Program-made: the position numbers and the translations under genes
Notes under the pieces: generated by a model
What the model saw: the letters and a program-made list of their open reading frames with translations, nothing else
Databases searched by the model: none
Told to the model about the DNA's origin: nothing
Shown here: positions 27,973-37,265 of the stretch, one piece after another
How the letters are laid out: every line of letters begins with the position of its first letter
How positions within the stretch are numbered: the stretch's first letter is position 1
Assembly: GCA_963763495.1 (NCBI GenBank)
Contig: CAVXOY010000017.1
Coordinates: forward strand, 1-64,000
Length of the DNA: 64,000 nt
DNA from: DAOUEO01 sp963763495
GTDB lineage: Bacteria; Chloroflexota; Dehalococcoidia; DSTF01; JALHUB01
Direction: 5' to 3'

Positions 27973-29653
27973 CTAGCGCCCATCCTTGTCGAATGGGACC
28001 GCGTCGCCGGTGGCCAGGAACCACTGCAACTGCTGGTCCCGCAGGTCCGCGACGATGTCCGCGTATTTGTTGTCGCCGACCAGGTTCACTAGTTCTCCGG
28101 GGTCGGCCTCCAAGTCGTACAGTTCCTCCTCCCGGCCCTCCAGCCGCGCCACGTACTTCCAGCGCTTGGTGCGGATCATCGTGCTCTTGGCGAGGGTGGT
28201 CGGGTCTTCGCGCTGAAGATTCGTCTTGTCGTAGTATATGGTGCCCTTTGGCCAGGGGGTTTCAAAAGATTGCTGCTCTCCGGGCACGTGGCCGCCCTCG
28301 GCGAACACCACCGAACGGTGCTCCTGCGCTTCGCCCAATATCAGCGGCAGGAGGCTCCGTCCGAACTGAGTGTGCTGCGGTGCGATGCCTGCGAGCTCCA
28401 TGATAGTCGGGAAGACATCGATGGTCTCGGTAAGCGCTTCTATGCGGCGGCCGCCTCTCTCGCCGGGCAGGAGAGCGATCAGCGGGACGCGCACAATGCA
28501 GTCCTGGAAGCCCGTCCACCACTTTTCGGTCAGCCCGTAGTCGCCCACGTAGTCGCCGTGGTCGCTTGTCAGTATCACCACCGTGTTGTCGCGTACGGAC
28601 GAAGCGTCGAGGGCGGCCATCAGTTGCCCGACCAGGTCGTCAAAGCGGGTAACCATCCCCCAGTAGGTGGCGACGATCTCCCGCAGGTCTGCCTCGTCGA
28701 GCCGGTCCATGCCCATTCGGCGATGCAGCTCGCGCATGAAGTGGGGCTTGTCGTCCAACTGCGCCGGCAGGGGCGTTCTGACAGAGTCGCGATCGTACAT
28801 AGAGAAGTACGGCTCTTCGACGGTGTACGGCGGGTGGGGGAAGACGAGAGGCAGGTACAGCATGAAAGGCTCGTCGGGGGGCGACTGCAGGAACTTAATG
28901 GCTTCCTGAATCCATACCCAGTCCAAGTCCTGGTAGGGCAACTGACCGGCCTGGCCCCGAGGGCCGAAGTGAAAGCTCTTGAAGAAGCGATGGTCCTCCG
29001 GCCAGGGGTTTGCCGGCCAGAGCGGTGAAGGCGCTGCGTTCGTCGCCCGCTGGGAGACGCTGTCGACGAAGGAGGCCTCCGCCAGCAGGTCGTTCTTGCC
29101 GTTCCACTGGACGAAATAGCCGTTGGACTTCAAGTATTTCAGCAAGTTCGGCTCATGGGGGCGCAGCAAGTGGTAGAGGGTGCGATGCCCGAGCGTGTGA
29201 GGATACCAGCCCGTCATGAAGCTGCAGCGTGAGGGGCTGCAGACCGAGTGAACGGTAAAGCAGTTGCTGAAGACTACCCCTTGCTCCGCCAGCCGGTCCA
29301 TGTTCGGCGTTTGGATCGGCTGACCGTCGATGCAATGCACGGCGTCTGCCCGCAATTCATCCGCCATCAGGAATATGAAGTTCGGGCGATCTCTTCCGGC
29401 GGACCCCTTTAGATGGAACGGGAGTGGGAGTCACGGTCGGTGACCAAGGAGTCGCCGAGGACGCCGTCGCTGTTGCGGGTGGTCCGGTCAACACAGCCTT
29501 CTCGCCCGCCCCTTCGTCGTCACAGCCGACGTAGGCGGCCGCTGCTGCGCCGGCGGCACCCAGGGCGCTCATCTGCATGAGTTGCCGTCGGGAGACTCGA
29601 CTCGCCAGCACCTTGGGCCAGTGCTTACCCTCCTGTCGCTGGATTCTACTCAT
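27973..29653 (-). CDS. Sulfatase 1, Cys-type, Tat lipoprotein (one frameshift)
   Basis: Arylsulfatase/alkaline phosphatase superfamily hydrolase of sulfate esters. The leader (SRRQLMQMSALGAAGAAAAA, lipobox-like YVGC) is in a different frame from the catalytic domain; the break lies near 29370-29400, where the second frame continues RPNFIFLMADELRADAV. The modification motif is CSPSR in TVHSVCSPSRCSFMTG, so cysteine is converted to formylglycine. Metal-binding segments LTSDHGDYVGDYG and LPLVFPHPPY are present. Ends before the maturase gene (67-base gap). Joined length about 560 residues. Substrate not predictable. Confidence 0.88.
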
Positions 29654-29853
29654 CTTTGCCGCTCTCCTGGTGGCTCAGGTCAAGACATCTCTATCTTGTA
29701 TTCTAACCTACCTGCGCTTTGTGGCTCACCCGCGCCTCTGCTGTTCGAGGACGTTACCCTCTGACCAGCTTTGCGCTCGGGAAGAACGTGGATGAAGTCC
29801 CTCAGGCTGCAACGGTGATTGGGCGATGGTCACGTGAGTGCCGGCACAAGCGT

Positions 29854-31441
29854 CTAGGTCAGACCCAGACGGACGAATTGGTCGTCCGGCGCCTCGAATC
29901 TCCTTGAGCGCTTGTCGCAGCCTGTCGGCGAACTCTCGCTCGATGTCGGCGCCCGCCAGGTTCCTCTCCTCATGCGGGTCATCTTTGAGGTTGTAGAGGT
30001 GGTTGCCGTTGAAGTCACCGAGCGCCCAATACGGCAGCATGTCGCCGGCGGCGTAGGGCTGGCGGATGACCGGCACGGTGGAGCCGGGCATGCGGTCGAG
30101 GAAGGCGCGCTCATTGGGGAGAGGCAGACGCAGCCCAGGAAAGCGCGGCACCGGCATCGTCGACCAGCGGTTCGACCACAAGGAAAGGGGGGCATTCGCT
30201 CCTGCCGGGGCCCGGACGTACTTCCAGGCGCCGTCGATGAATTGCACCTCTCGTCCCCATAGGCCGCACAACACGTAGTCCCGTATCGACTGGGACTCAC
30301 CTTTGATCAGCGGAATGAGGGAACGGCCGTGGGTGCGATGCGCTGGCTGCACGCCGAAGACCTCCGCCAGGGTGGCGAAGATGTCGACGGTCGTCGTCAG
30401 GGCAGAAGTGGCGCCGGACGTGACACCGGGCCAGGCGATCATCAGGGGTGTATGGCTCATGGGCTCGAATGCGGGCACTCCCGGCTTCCCCCAGATATCT
30501 CTCTCGCCCAAGTAGTGACCGTGATCAGTGCAGACGATGACCGCCGTGTCGTCCCAGAGGCCGTTGCGGTCGATGGCGTCCAGCACCTTGCCGAACCAGG
30601 CGTCGATCATCGTGAGCTTGCCGCCGTAGGAGGCGCGGATCTGGCGTCCCTGTCTCTCTGTGATGACACCCTTCTGGACTCCACCGTTGACATAGGGCGG
30701 CCAGATCAGGTGCTGGCCTTCCCAGGAGTTGTCGTACATCGACGCGTAGGGTTCCGGCGTGTCGAAGGGCTCATGGGGGTCGAACTCGTCGACGACGAGC
30801 AGGAAGCGGTCATGGTAGCCGGCGTTCTCGTCGAGCCAGTCGGCGGTCGCTTGCATTGTGCGCGGGCCGGGGAAGTCGGCCTCGCCGCGGAAGTAGCCGC
30901 GCGAGTTATTGTAGGGCATGCGCCCGCGGCCGAACGACGGGGCGTCGGTCCAGCCTGGGCCTGGCAGTGTCTTCCAGGGATCGGCTTGGCCACCTCGCTC
31001 GTATCGCCAGGCGGTGAAGTCGGTATGGTAGTTCTCGCCACCGCTGTAGAGCAGGCACTCGTGGTCGGAGATAAGCTGAGAGACGATGCCGGTCTGTTTC
31101 AAATGCCAGGGAAGGGAGTTCTCCCATATCTCTATCGATCCCCAAGGTTTCCAGAGGAAGTCGAGAGCGCCGCAAAGGAGGTCGTGCCGTGCGGGGATGC
31201 AGGGGAGAGAGCCGGCGAAGTGCGAATCGAAGCGGACGGCGCGCTGCGCGAAGCGGTCGAGGTTAGGGGTGGCGAACTCTCTGCCGCCGTACGCGCCTAC
31301 CATGTGGCGGTTAAGGCTGTCGAGGAGTATGACGATGGCGTTGGCAGGGTTCTGCCTGTCCGCGCCCGTTTGATCTCCGGGGTTCTCCTTTTTGGGTTGC
31401 CTTGGAGACGCCGTCTCTGTCGGAAGATCAGCGCGTGGCAT
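29854..31441 (-). CDS. Sulfatase 2, Cys-type, lacking an export signal (C-terminal frameshift)
   Basis: Close tandem paralogue of sulfatase 3. Motif CIPAR (GSLPCIPARHDLLCG, Cys81) marks a Cys-type sulfatase; IVCTDHGHYLGERD and SHTPLMIAWPGV follow the family. Unlike its paralogue it has no Tat leader or lipobox: only about 33 polar residues precede NAIVILLDSLNRH. The open frame runs to 29726 with an odd tail, but one extra T near 29895 explains it. In the corrected frame the protein ends EAPDDQFVRLGLT at 29854, matching the end of sulfatase 3. About 529 residues. Lies 52 bases after the sulfatase 3 stop. Confidence 0.87.
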
Positions 31442-31492
31442 TCTCTCTACCTTTCCCTTGTCGCCGCATCCGCCTCCGTCGACCGGGGCTGC

Positions 31493-33235
31493 CTACACCA
31501 ACCCAAGGCGAATGAGTTGCTCGTCCGGCGCCTCGATCTCCTTGAGCGCTTGTCGCAGCCTGTCGGCGTGCTCTCGTTCGATGTCGGCGCCCACCAGGTT
31601 CCTCTCCTCATGCGGGTCTTCCTTGAGGTCGTAGAGGTGGTTGCCGGTGAAGTCCCCGATCGCCCAATACGGCAGCGCATCGCCGGCGGCATAGGGTTGG
31701 CGGATGACCGGCACGGTGGAGCCGGGCATCCGGTCGAGGAAGGCGCGGTCATCCGGAGGCGGGATGCGCAGCCCTGGGTAGCGCGGCACCGGCATCGTCG
31801 ACCAGCGGTTCGACCACATAGAGATGGGGGCGTTTGCTCCTGCGGGTGACCGAGAATACTTCCAGCCGCTATGGATCAGGTTTACCTGGCGGCCCCATAC
31901 GCCACATAGCACGTAGTCACGGATTGAGTTTGCCTCGCCGCGAAGAATGGGGGCCAGCGAACGCCCGTGGGTGCGGTGCTTGGGCTGCACGCCGAAGATC
32001 TCCGCCAGGGTGGTGAAGATGTCGACGGTCGTCGTTAGCGCGGAAGTTGTGCCGGACGTGACACCGGGCCAGGCGATCATCAGGGGTGTATGGCTCATCG
32101 GCTCGAATGCCGGCACTCCCGGCTTCCCCCAGATATCCTTTTCGCCGAGATAGTGACCGTGATCGGTGCAGACGATGACCGCCGTGTCGTCCCAGAGTCC
32201 GTTGCGGTCGATGGCGTCTATGACTTTGCCGAACCAGGCGTCGATCATTGTGAGCTTGCCGCCGTAGGAGGCGCGGATCTGGCGTCCCTGTCTCTCGGTG
32301 ATGAAGCCCTTCTCGATTCCGCCGTTGACATAGGGCGGCCATATCAGATGCTGACCTTCCCAGGAATCGTCGTACATCGATGCGTACGGCTCCGGCGTGT
32401 CGAAGGGCTCATGGGGGTCGAACTCGTCGACGACGAGGAGGAAGCGGTCGTGGTAGCCGGCGTTCTGGTCGAGCCAGTCAGCGGTCGCCTGCATAGTGCG
32501 CGGGCCGGGGAAGTCGGCCTCGTCGCGGAAGTAGCCGCGCGATCTGTCGTAGGGCATAATGCCGCGGCCAAAATCTGGGGCGCCAATCCAGCTAGGGTCG
32601 GGGCGCGTCTTCCAGGGGTCAGTCTCGTGGCCCCGTTCGTACTGCCAGGCGGTGAAGTGGGTGTGGTAGTTCTCGCCACCGGTCTCGAACAGGTGCGGGT
32701 GGTCGGATATGAGTTGAGAGACGATGCCGGCCTCGCTCAGATGGCTGGTGAGGGAGTTCTCCCATATCTCTATCGATCCCCAAGGCTTCCAGAGGAAGTC
32801 GAGGGCGCCGCAAAGGAGGTCATGCCGGGCAGGGATGCAGGGGAGAGAGCCGGCGAAGTTCGAATCGAAGCGGACGGCGCGCTGGGCGAAGCGGTCGAGG
32901 TTGGGAGTGGCGAACTCGGTGCCGCCGTAAGCGCCGACCATGTGGCGGTTGAGGCTGTCGAGAAGGATGACGATGGCGTTCTTCGGCGGTTGCGACTTGT
33001 CGATTGGCTGGCTCGGTCGGGAGGTGGCCGTCGTCTGTGGCTTGTAGGCGGAGGCCGTCGTGCTCGCCGTGGGGGCGGTGCTTGTGGCCGTGGCCCCCTT
33101 CCCACCATCGTCACTGCAGCCCACGAGCGTCATGCCGACCGCGCCGACGCCAACGCCGACAGCGCCGGCCAGCAGCTCGCGGCGACTGATTCGGGAAACG
33201 GCATGCTTGCCTGAGTAGTTGTCTTCACTCTCCAT
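31493..33235 (-). CDS. Sulfatase 3, Cys-type, Tat lipoprotein
   Basis: Intact 580-residue sulfatase from ATG 33235, chosen because GAGGAG lies just upstream. Leader: SRISRRELLAGAVGVG with lipobox TLVGC (Cys40), then a Thr/Ser-rich linker to about residue 80. The modification motif CIPAR is at Cys133; metal and substrate residues are in ILLDSLNRHM, VVDEFDPHEPFDTPEPY and IVCTDHGHYLGEKD. Very similar to sulfatase 2 along the whole catalytic domain. Probably exported folded, already carrying formylglycine made in the cytoplasm by the maturase encoded downstream. Confidence 0.93.
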   Translation of the reverse strand: MESEDNYSGKHAVSRISRRELLAGAVGVGVGAVGMTLVGCSDDGGKGATATSTAPTASTTASAYKPQTTATSRPSQPIDKSQPPKNAIVILLDSLNRHMVGAYGGTEFATPNLDRFAQRAVRFDSNFAGSLPCIPARHDLLCGALDFLWKPWGSIEIWENSLTSHLSEAGIVSQLISDHPHLFETGGENYHTHFTAWQYERGHETDPWKTRPDPSWIGAPDFGRGIMPYDRSRGYFRDEADFPGPRTMQATADWLDQNAGYHDRFLLVVDEFDPHEPFDTPEPYASMYDDSWEGQHLIWPPYVNGGIEKGFITERQGRQIRASYGGKLTMIDAWFGKVIDAIDRNGLWDDTAVIVCTDHGHYLGEKDIWGKPGVPAFEPMSHTPLMIAWPGVTSGTTSALTTTVDIFTTLAEIFGVQPKHRTHGRSLAPILRGEANSIRDYVLCGVWGRQVNLIHSGWKYSRSPAGANAPISMWSNRWSTMPVPRYPGLRIPPPDDRAFLDRMPGSTVPVIRQPYAAGDALPYWAIGDFTGNHLYDLKEDPHEERNLVGADIEREHADRLRQALKEIEAPDEQLIRLGLV

Positions 33236-33495
33236 CGTACATACTCCTCTCGACGACCAAGCTGGAACTGATGACAGGTCAAGAGACACTGAAGCACCCG
33301 CCGTTGCGCTTCAAAGCTTCGCCGAATTACCGGCAGGATGTCAATATGTCGGTCCGACTTCCGGAGCGTCAAGCAGCCGGCTGGGGCATGGAGGGGAGAT
33401 TCGGTCTGCGCCGTCGGTGATGGGCGAGAGGCTCACACCCTCAGCGTTATTGCTGCGGGAAAAGAAGCTTCGGCATTTGATGGCCCGGCCGATCC

Positions 33496-34854
33496 CTATC
33501 GCAACGTCTTGTGCAAATCCAGAGTCTCTCGCGCAATCCGCTCGATCTCTACGGTCTCATAGCCGGTAAGGCTTGTATTGAGAGTGTTGTTGAGGCGCTG
33601 CGTCCAGCTCGAAGGGATTCTCTTGGCTCCGAGCATCATGCCCATTATTGACCCTATGGTGGCGCCGTTGCAGTCGGTGTCGAATCCCGGCTGAACAGCG
33701 CGGCAGATCGATTTCCCGAAGTCGCCCTCCCCCCAAAGCAGAGCCGCGGCGCAGATCATTGTGTTCGAGTTGGTGTGAGTCCAGTGGTGCCACGAATGCT
33801 CATCCCAACGCCCGTGTATCTTCGCCACCGCCTCATCATAGCTGATGCCGTCAGTGCGCCACCCCATCACCTGCCTTATGTCGCCGTAGAGGCGGCTGGT
33901 CTTGGGGATCTCGCCGAGGCCCGCTTCAAGGATGGATTCGACGTTGTCGCAGAAGGGAGCCATGGCAATCATGGCTGCCACCAGCATCTCCCCGTAGATC
34001 CCGTTCCTGGTATGGCTGATCGATGCGTCACGCCACGCGAACTCCGCCGCGCGCTCGGGATTGCCGACGCTCACGTAGCCGAACGCGTCGGCGCGGATAC
34101 GGGCGCCTATCCATTCCCGGTAAGGGTTTCGATAGGAGGCGCTCGCCGGAGGCTGGATACCCATAGCGAGGTTCCGGTAGGCAACGCGCTCCGCCGTGTA
34201 TGTGCGGAGGAGGGGGATGTTAGACATCCAGAAACGCGCTACGTCGGCGGGGGTAAACGCAGCGCCTTTCGATTTCAGGATGAGGAGGCAGGCGAGGGTG
34301 TAGTCCATATCGTCGTCGGCGGGCATGTGGTTAAGGGTATCGAAAATCTTCATCGCCGCAAGACGTGGGTAGTTTTCTGCCGCCTCTCCAGTGACGTCGA
34401 ATTTGATGTAGTCGTTCAGCGGCCATTGGGAGGTCATCTTAAGAAAGCCCCACAGCTCCTTTGTGCGCGAGATTTCGATGGGTTTCCCTAGGAGGCATCC
34501 GGCGCATCTTCCGAGCCACGCACCGAGCAGCTTGTCCTGGAGCGCTTTGTCGGATAGCCGGGTTTCCGCTCCTCGCCGTGTTCCAGATCCAAGCTTCCTT
34601 ATCGCTGCCAGATCAGACGGCTCTCTGAAGCCGTAGCCCCGGCGCATCCTAAGCTGCTGTGCTGTATCGAGAAGCTCGCCGGCCCGCGTCTGGTTTTCGA
34701 CTGAGGAGATCTCTTCGTCACCGAGCGCGATGAGTTCCCCGAAAGAGCTGTTGAGGGAGGACGTGTCGCGCCCTTCGTCTTCGAGCTGACGTAGCTCGGT
34801 CCTGAGATCGTCCGACCTCAACCACAGGTACGCTTCTCTGATCGTGTTGGCCAT
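33496..34854 (-). CDS. ADP-ribosylglycohydrolase family protein
   Basis: 452 residues. Residues ~100-450 match the ADP-ribosyl-glycohydrolase fold: DKLLGAWLGRCAGCLLGKPI, the acidic metal motif MPADDDMDYTLACL and the second metal motif GFDTDCNGATIGSIMGMMLG. The first ~95 residues are an extra helical, charged region not needed for the fold. RBS AGGAG seven bases before the ATG. It is on the same strand as the sulfatases and 260 bases upstream of them; functional linkage is unproven. Members of this family range from protein de-ADP-ribosylation to hydrolysis of N-glycosides, so the substrate is open. Confidence 0.82.
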   Translation of the reverse strand: MANTIREAYLWLRSDDLRTELRQLEDEGRDTSSLNSSFGELIALGDEEISSVENQTRAGELLDTAQQLRMRRGYGFREPSDLAAIRKLGSGTRRGAETRLSDKALQDKLLGAWLGRCAGCLLGKPIEISRTKELWGFLKMTSQWPLNDYIKFDVTGEAAENYPRLAAMKIFDTLNHMPADDDMDYTLACLLILKSKGAAFTPADVARFWMSNIPLLRTYTAERVAYRNLAMGIQPPASASYRNPYREWIGARIRADAFGYVSVGNPERAAEFAWRDASISHTRNGIYGEMLVAAMIAMAPFCDNVESILEAGLGEIPKTSRLYGDIRQVMGWRTDGISYDEAVAKIHGRWDEHSWHHWTHTNSNTMICAAALLWGEGDFGKSICRAVQPGFDTDCNGATIGSIMGMMLGAKRIPSSWTQRLNNTLNTSLTGYETVEIERIARETLDLHKTLR

Positions 34855-35015
34855 AGGAACACTCCTGCTGGGCGAATACTCGGTCCAGCCTGCGCGGCTT
34901 CGCTATCAAGGAAGTAAATGTGGCAATCCTCATCCAGCGTCTGGGGGGTGAGGATTGCATTCCCTTGAGTAAGAGTATAGAGACCTATCAGCCCCGAAAG
35001 CGAAATTCTTTTGGG

Positions 35016-35049
35016 TTGACCTAACATTTTGGCTCACCTAAAATATAAT
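35016..35049 (+). promoter_or_regulatory. Promoter of the marR-exporter operon
   Basis: TTGACC (35016) and TAAAAT (35039) are 17 bases apart; a TATAAT overlaps at 35044. The segments GACCTAAC and CACCTAAA repeat around it and could be contact sites for the MarR protein encoded downstream. AT-rich compared with its surroundings. Confidence 0.55.
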
Positions 35050-35103
35050 GCGATAGTCTTCCCTACCGGCGCCCGACAGGTCTACTAGAGCAAGGCGCAG
35101 ACC

Positions 35104-35565
35104 GTGAACCCATCTCTGATCAGGTCCGCAATTAGGGCATACGCCCGGGCCATGCTGGTTAGTGATCCCCTGCGGGTAGCGTTGTGGGATGACCAGGGGC
35201 TCACGGTGCCCCAACTCCGGCTCGTGCACCTGCTGTTCCGAGAAGGCGGCATCTCCGCCGGTCAGATCGCCGAGAGACTAGGCATCAAACCGGCGAGCGT
35301 GACCGGCCTCACCGACCGCTTGGTCTGCCGGGGATTAATAGAGCGCACACACGACCGGGACGACCATCGAATCGTCCACATCGACCTCACAGCCGAAGGC
35401 CGGCAACTCGTGGAGGAGGTCGAGGCGACCGTGTCGGCATACCTGGCGCGTGTCTTCGAGAGAATGGGAGAGACCGCGGTCCGCCGCCTGGTCGACTCCC
35501 TGGAAGCATTTCGAGCCGCCGTCGATTCGGTGGAGGCTCCTGAACCTGACTTGGGGCGAGAATGA
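35104..35565 (+). CDS. MarR-family transcriptional regulator
   Basis: 153 residues, GTG start. Winged-helix DNA-binding domain about residues 35-105 (GISAGQIAERLGIKPASVTG, then LVCRGLIERTHDRDDHRIVH, the wing with the typical DxRD-like signature), flanked by dimerisation helices. The stop overlaps the exporter start by 4 bases, so the two are translated together. By analogy with marR-emrB style pairs it probably represses its own operon until a toxic or aromatic ligand binds. Confidence 0.88.
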   Translation: MNPSLIRSAIRAYARAMLVSDPLRVALWDDQGLTVPQLRLVHLLFREGGISAGQIAERLGIKPASVTGLTDRLVCRGLIERTHDRDDHRIVHIDLTAEGRQLVEEVEATVSAYLARVFERMGETAVRRLVDSLEAFRAAVDSVEAPEPDLGRE

Positions 35566-37151
35566 GCAGCAATTCGAATTCCCTAGCCACCACCAACGGG
35601 ACTCTCCGGCTTACGCACCGGCAGATCCAGATCGTGTTCCTCGGCCTGATGGCGGGAATGTTGCTGGCGTCCCTCGACCAAACGGTCGTGTCAACGGCCA
35701 TGCCCACGATCGTGGGCGAACTGGGTGGGCTGCAGCACCTCTCCTGGGTGATCACGGCCTACCTGCTGACCTCTACCTCTTCGATGCTGCTGTACGGGAA
35801 GCTGAGCGACCTCTACGGCCGAAAGTTGCTGTTCCAGGCGGCAATCGCTATCTTCCTCGCCGGCTCCGTTCTATCCGGCTTCGCCCAGAACATGATCCAA
35901 CTCATCCTTTTCCGGGGCGTTCAAGGACTGGGCGCCGGCGGCATCATGGTCATGGCACAGGCCATCATCGGCGACATCGTGGCGCCGCGGGAGAGGGGAC
36001 GCTACCAGGGCTACCTGGGCTCGGTGTTCGGCTTGTCGGCTGTCGCCGGACCTCTCATCGGCGGGTTCTTCACCGACCATCTGACCTGGCGCTGGGTGTT
36101 CTACATCAACGTCCCTATCGGGATAATAGCCCTGATCGTCACCTCGGTAGTCCTGCAACTCCCCTTCCACAAGCTAAGCCACCGCATCGACTACCTGGGG
36201 GCGGCGTTGATGGTCTCGGGCATCAGCTCTCTGCTCCTGCTCACCTCCTGGGGCGGCGTCGAATACGCCTGGGGGTCGCCGACGATCATCGGCTTGGGAA
36301 TAGCCGGCGCCATCCTTCTCAGCATCTTCCTCTTCCAGGAGAGCCGGGCGGCCGAGCCTCTGCTGCCGCTGCGGCTGTTCCGGGACAAGATATTCTCGGT
36401 CGGGAGCTCGATCCAGTTCGTCGTCGGGCTGGCGATGTTCGGGGCGGTGGCCTATCTCCCGATCTACTTCCAGGTGGTGCGGGGCACGAGCGCCACGATG
36501 TCGGGGCTGCGGCTGCTACCGTTGATGGGCGGGTTCATCTTCACCTCGATTGCCTCGGGACGCCTCATCAGCAAGATCGGACGCTACCGCGTGTTCCCTA
36601 TCGTTGGAACGGCGATCATGATCCCAGGCATTTATCTGCTATCGCGAATGGGCGCCGGCACGTCAACATGGGAAGGCGTAGCCTATATGCTCCCCCTGGG
36701 CATCGGACTGGGGTTGTCGATGCAGGTGATTGTCCTCGCCGTGCAGAACGCGGCGCCCCACCGGGACTTGGGCGCAGCGACGGCGGGGGTCAACCTGTTC
36801 CGCTCCCTCGGATCGGCCTTCGGCATCGCGATCTTCGGCTCGATCCTCAACAACCGGCTGACCTACGAACTCACGCAGAGGATCCCGGCGGAGGCGCTGG
36901 GCCAGTTCAGCCGGCGCACGTTGACCGCGAGCCCGGAGCGACTAAAGGCGCTACCGCCGGATATCCACAGCGGCGTCGTCGATGCCTTCTCCAACTCCCT
37001 GCACACAGTGTTCATCTCTGCGGTGCCGATCATAATCGTCGCCTTCCTGATATCTTGGCTGCTGCGTGATCTGCCTCTGCGGGACTACGCACACGTGGGA
37101 GGCCCAGAGGAAAGCCCACCCCAACTGGCCGACGAACCGGCCGGAGAATAG
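35562..37151 (+). CDS. DHA2-family (EmrB/QacA-type) drug:H+ antiporter
   Basis: 529 residues with 14 predicted membrane helices. MFS motifs are visible: LDQTVVSTAMPTIVGELGG (DHA2 motif in helix 1), GKLSDLYGRKLLFQAA (motif A), FRGVQGLGAGGIMVMAQAII (motif B) and GSVFGLSAVAGPLIGGF (motif C). Exports hydrophobic drugs or other amphiphiles in exchange for protons. Start ATG lies in an ATGA overlap with marR. Confidence 0.92.
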   Translation: MSSNSNSLATTNGTLRLTHRQIQIVFLGLMAGMLLASLDQTVVSTAMPTIVGELGGLQHLSWVITAYLLTSTSSMLLYGKLSDLYGRKLLFQAAIAIFLAGSVLSGFAQNMIQLILFRGVQGLGAGGIMVMAQAIIGDIVAPRERGRYQGYLGSVFGLSAVAGPLIGGFFTDHLTWRWVFYINVPIGIIALIVTSVVLQLPFHKLSHRIDYLGAALMVSGISSLLLLTSWGGVEYAWGSPTIIGLGIAGAILLSIFLFQESRAAEPLLPLRLFRDKIFSVGSSIQFVVGLAMFGAVAYLPIYFQVVRGTSATMSGLRLLPLMGGFIFTSIASGRLISKIGRYRVFPIVGTAIMIPGIYLLSRMGAGTSTWEGVAYMLPLGIGLGLSMQVIVLAVQNAAPHRDLGAATAGVNLFRSLGSAFGIAIFGSILNNRLTYELTQRIPAEALGQFSRRTLTASPERLKALPPDIHSGVVDAFSNSLHTVFISAVPIIIVAFLISWLLRDLPLRDYAHVGGPEESPPQLADEPAGE

Positions 37152-37265
37152 GGCTTCGAGCCACCCCAGGGCACGGCTTGACGATGCCCCTTCACCCAGA
37201 GGAATTCCCGACTAGTATAGGTGCGTACTAACTCAGCGCGAAGACTGAGAAGGAGTGGCGTGACC

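Noticed and set aside
30329..31849. A 506-codon plus-strand open frame across the sulfatase genes
   Set aside because: Antisense to two overlapping sulfatase regions with clear catalytic motifs; no domain recognised.
35450..37069. A 539-codon frame on the same strand as the DHA2 exporter
   Set aside because: Offset frame of the exporter, rich in Arg, Pro and His, without membrane helices or motifs.
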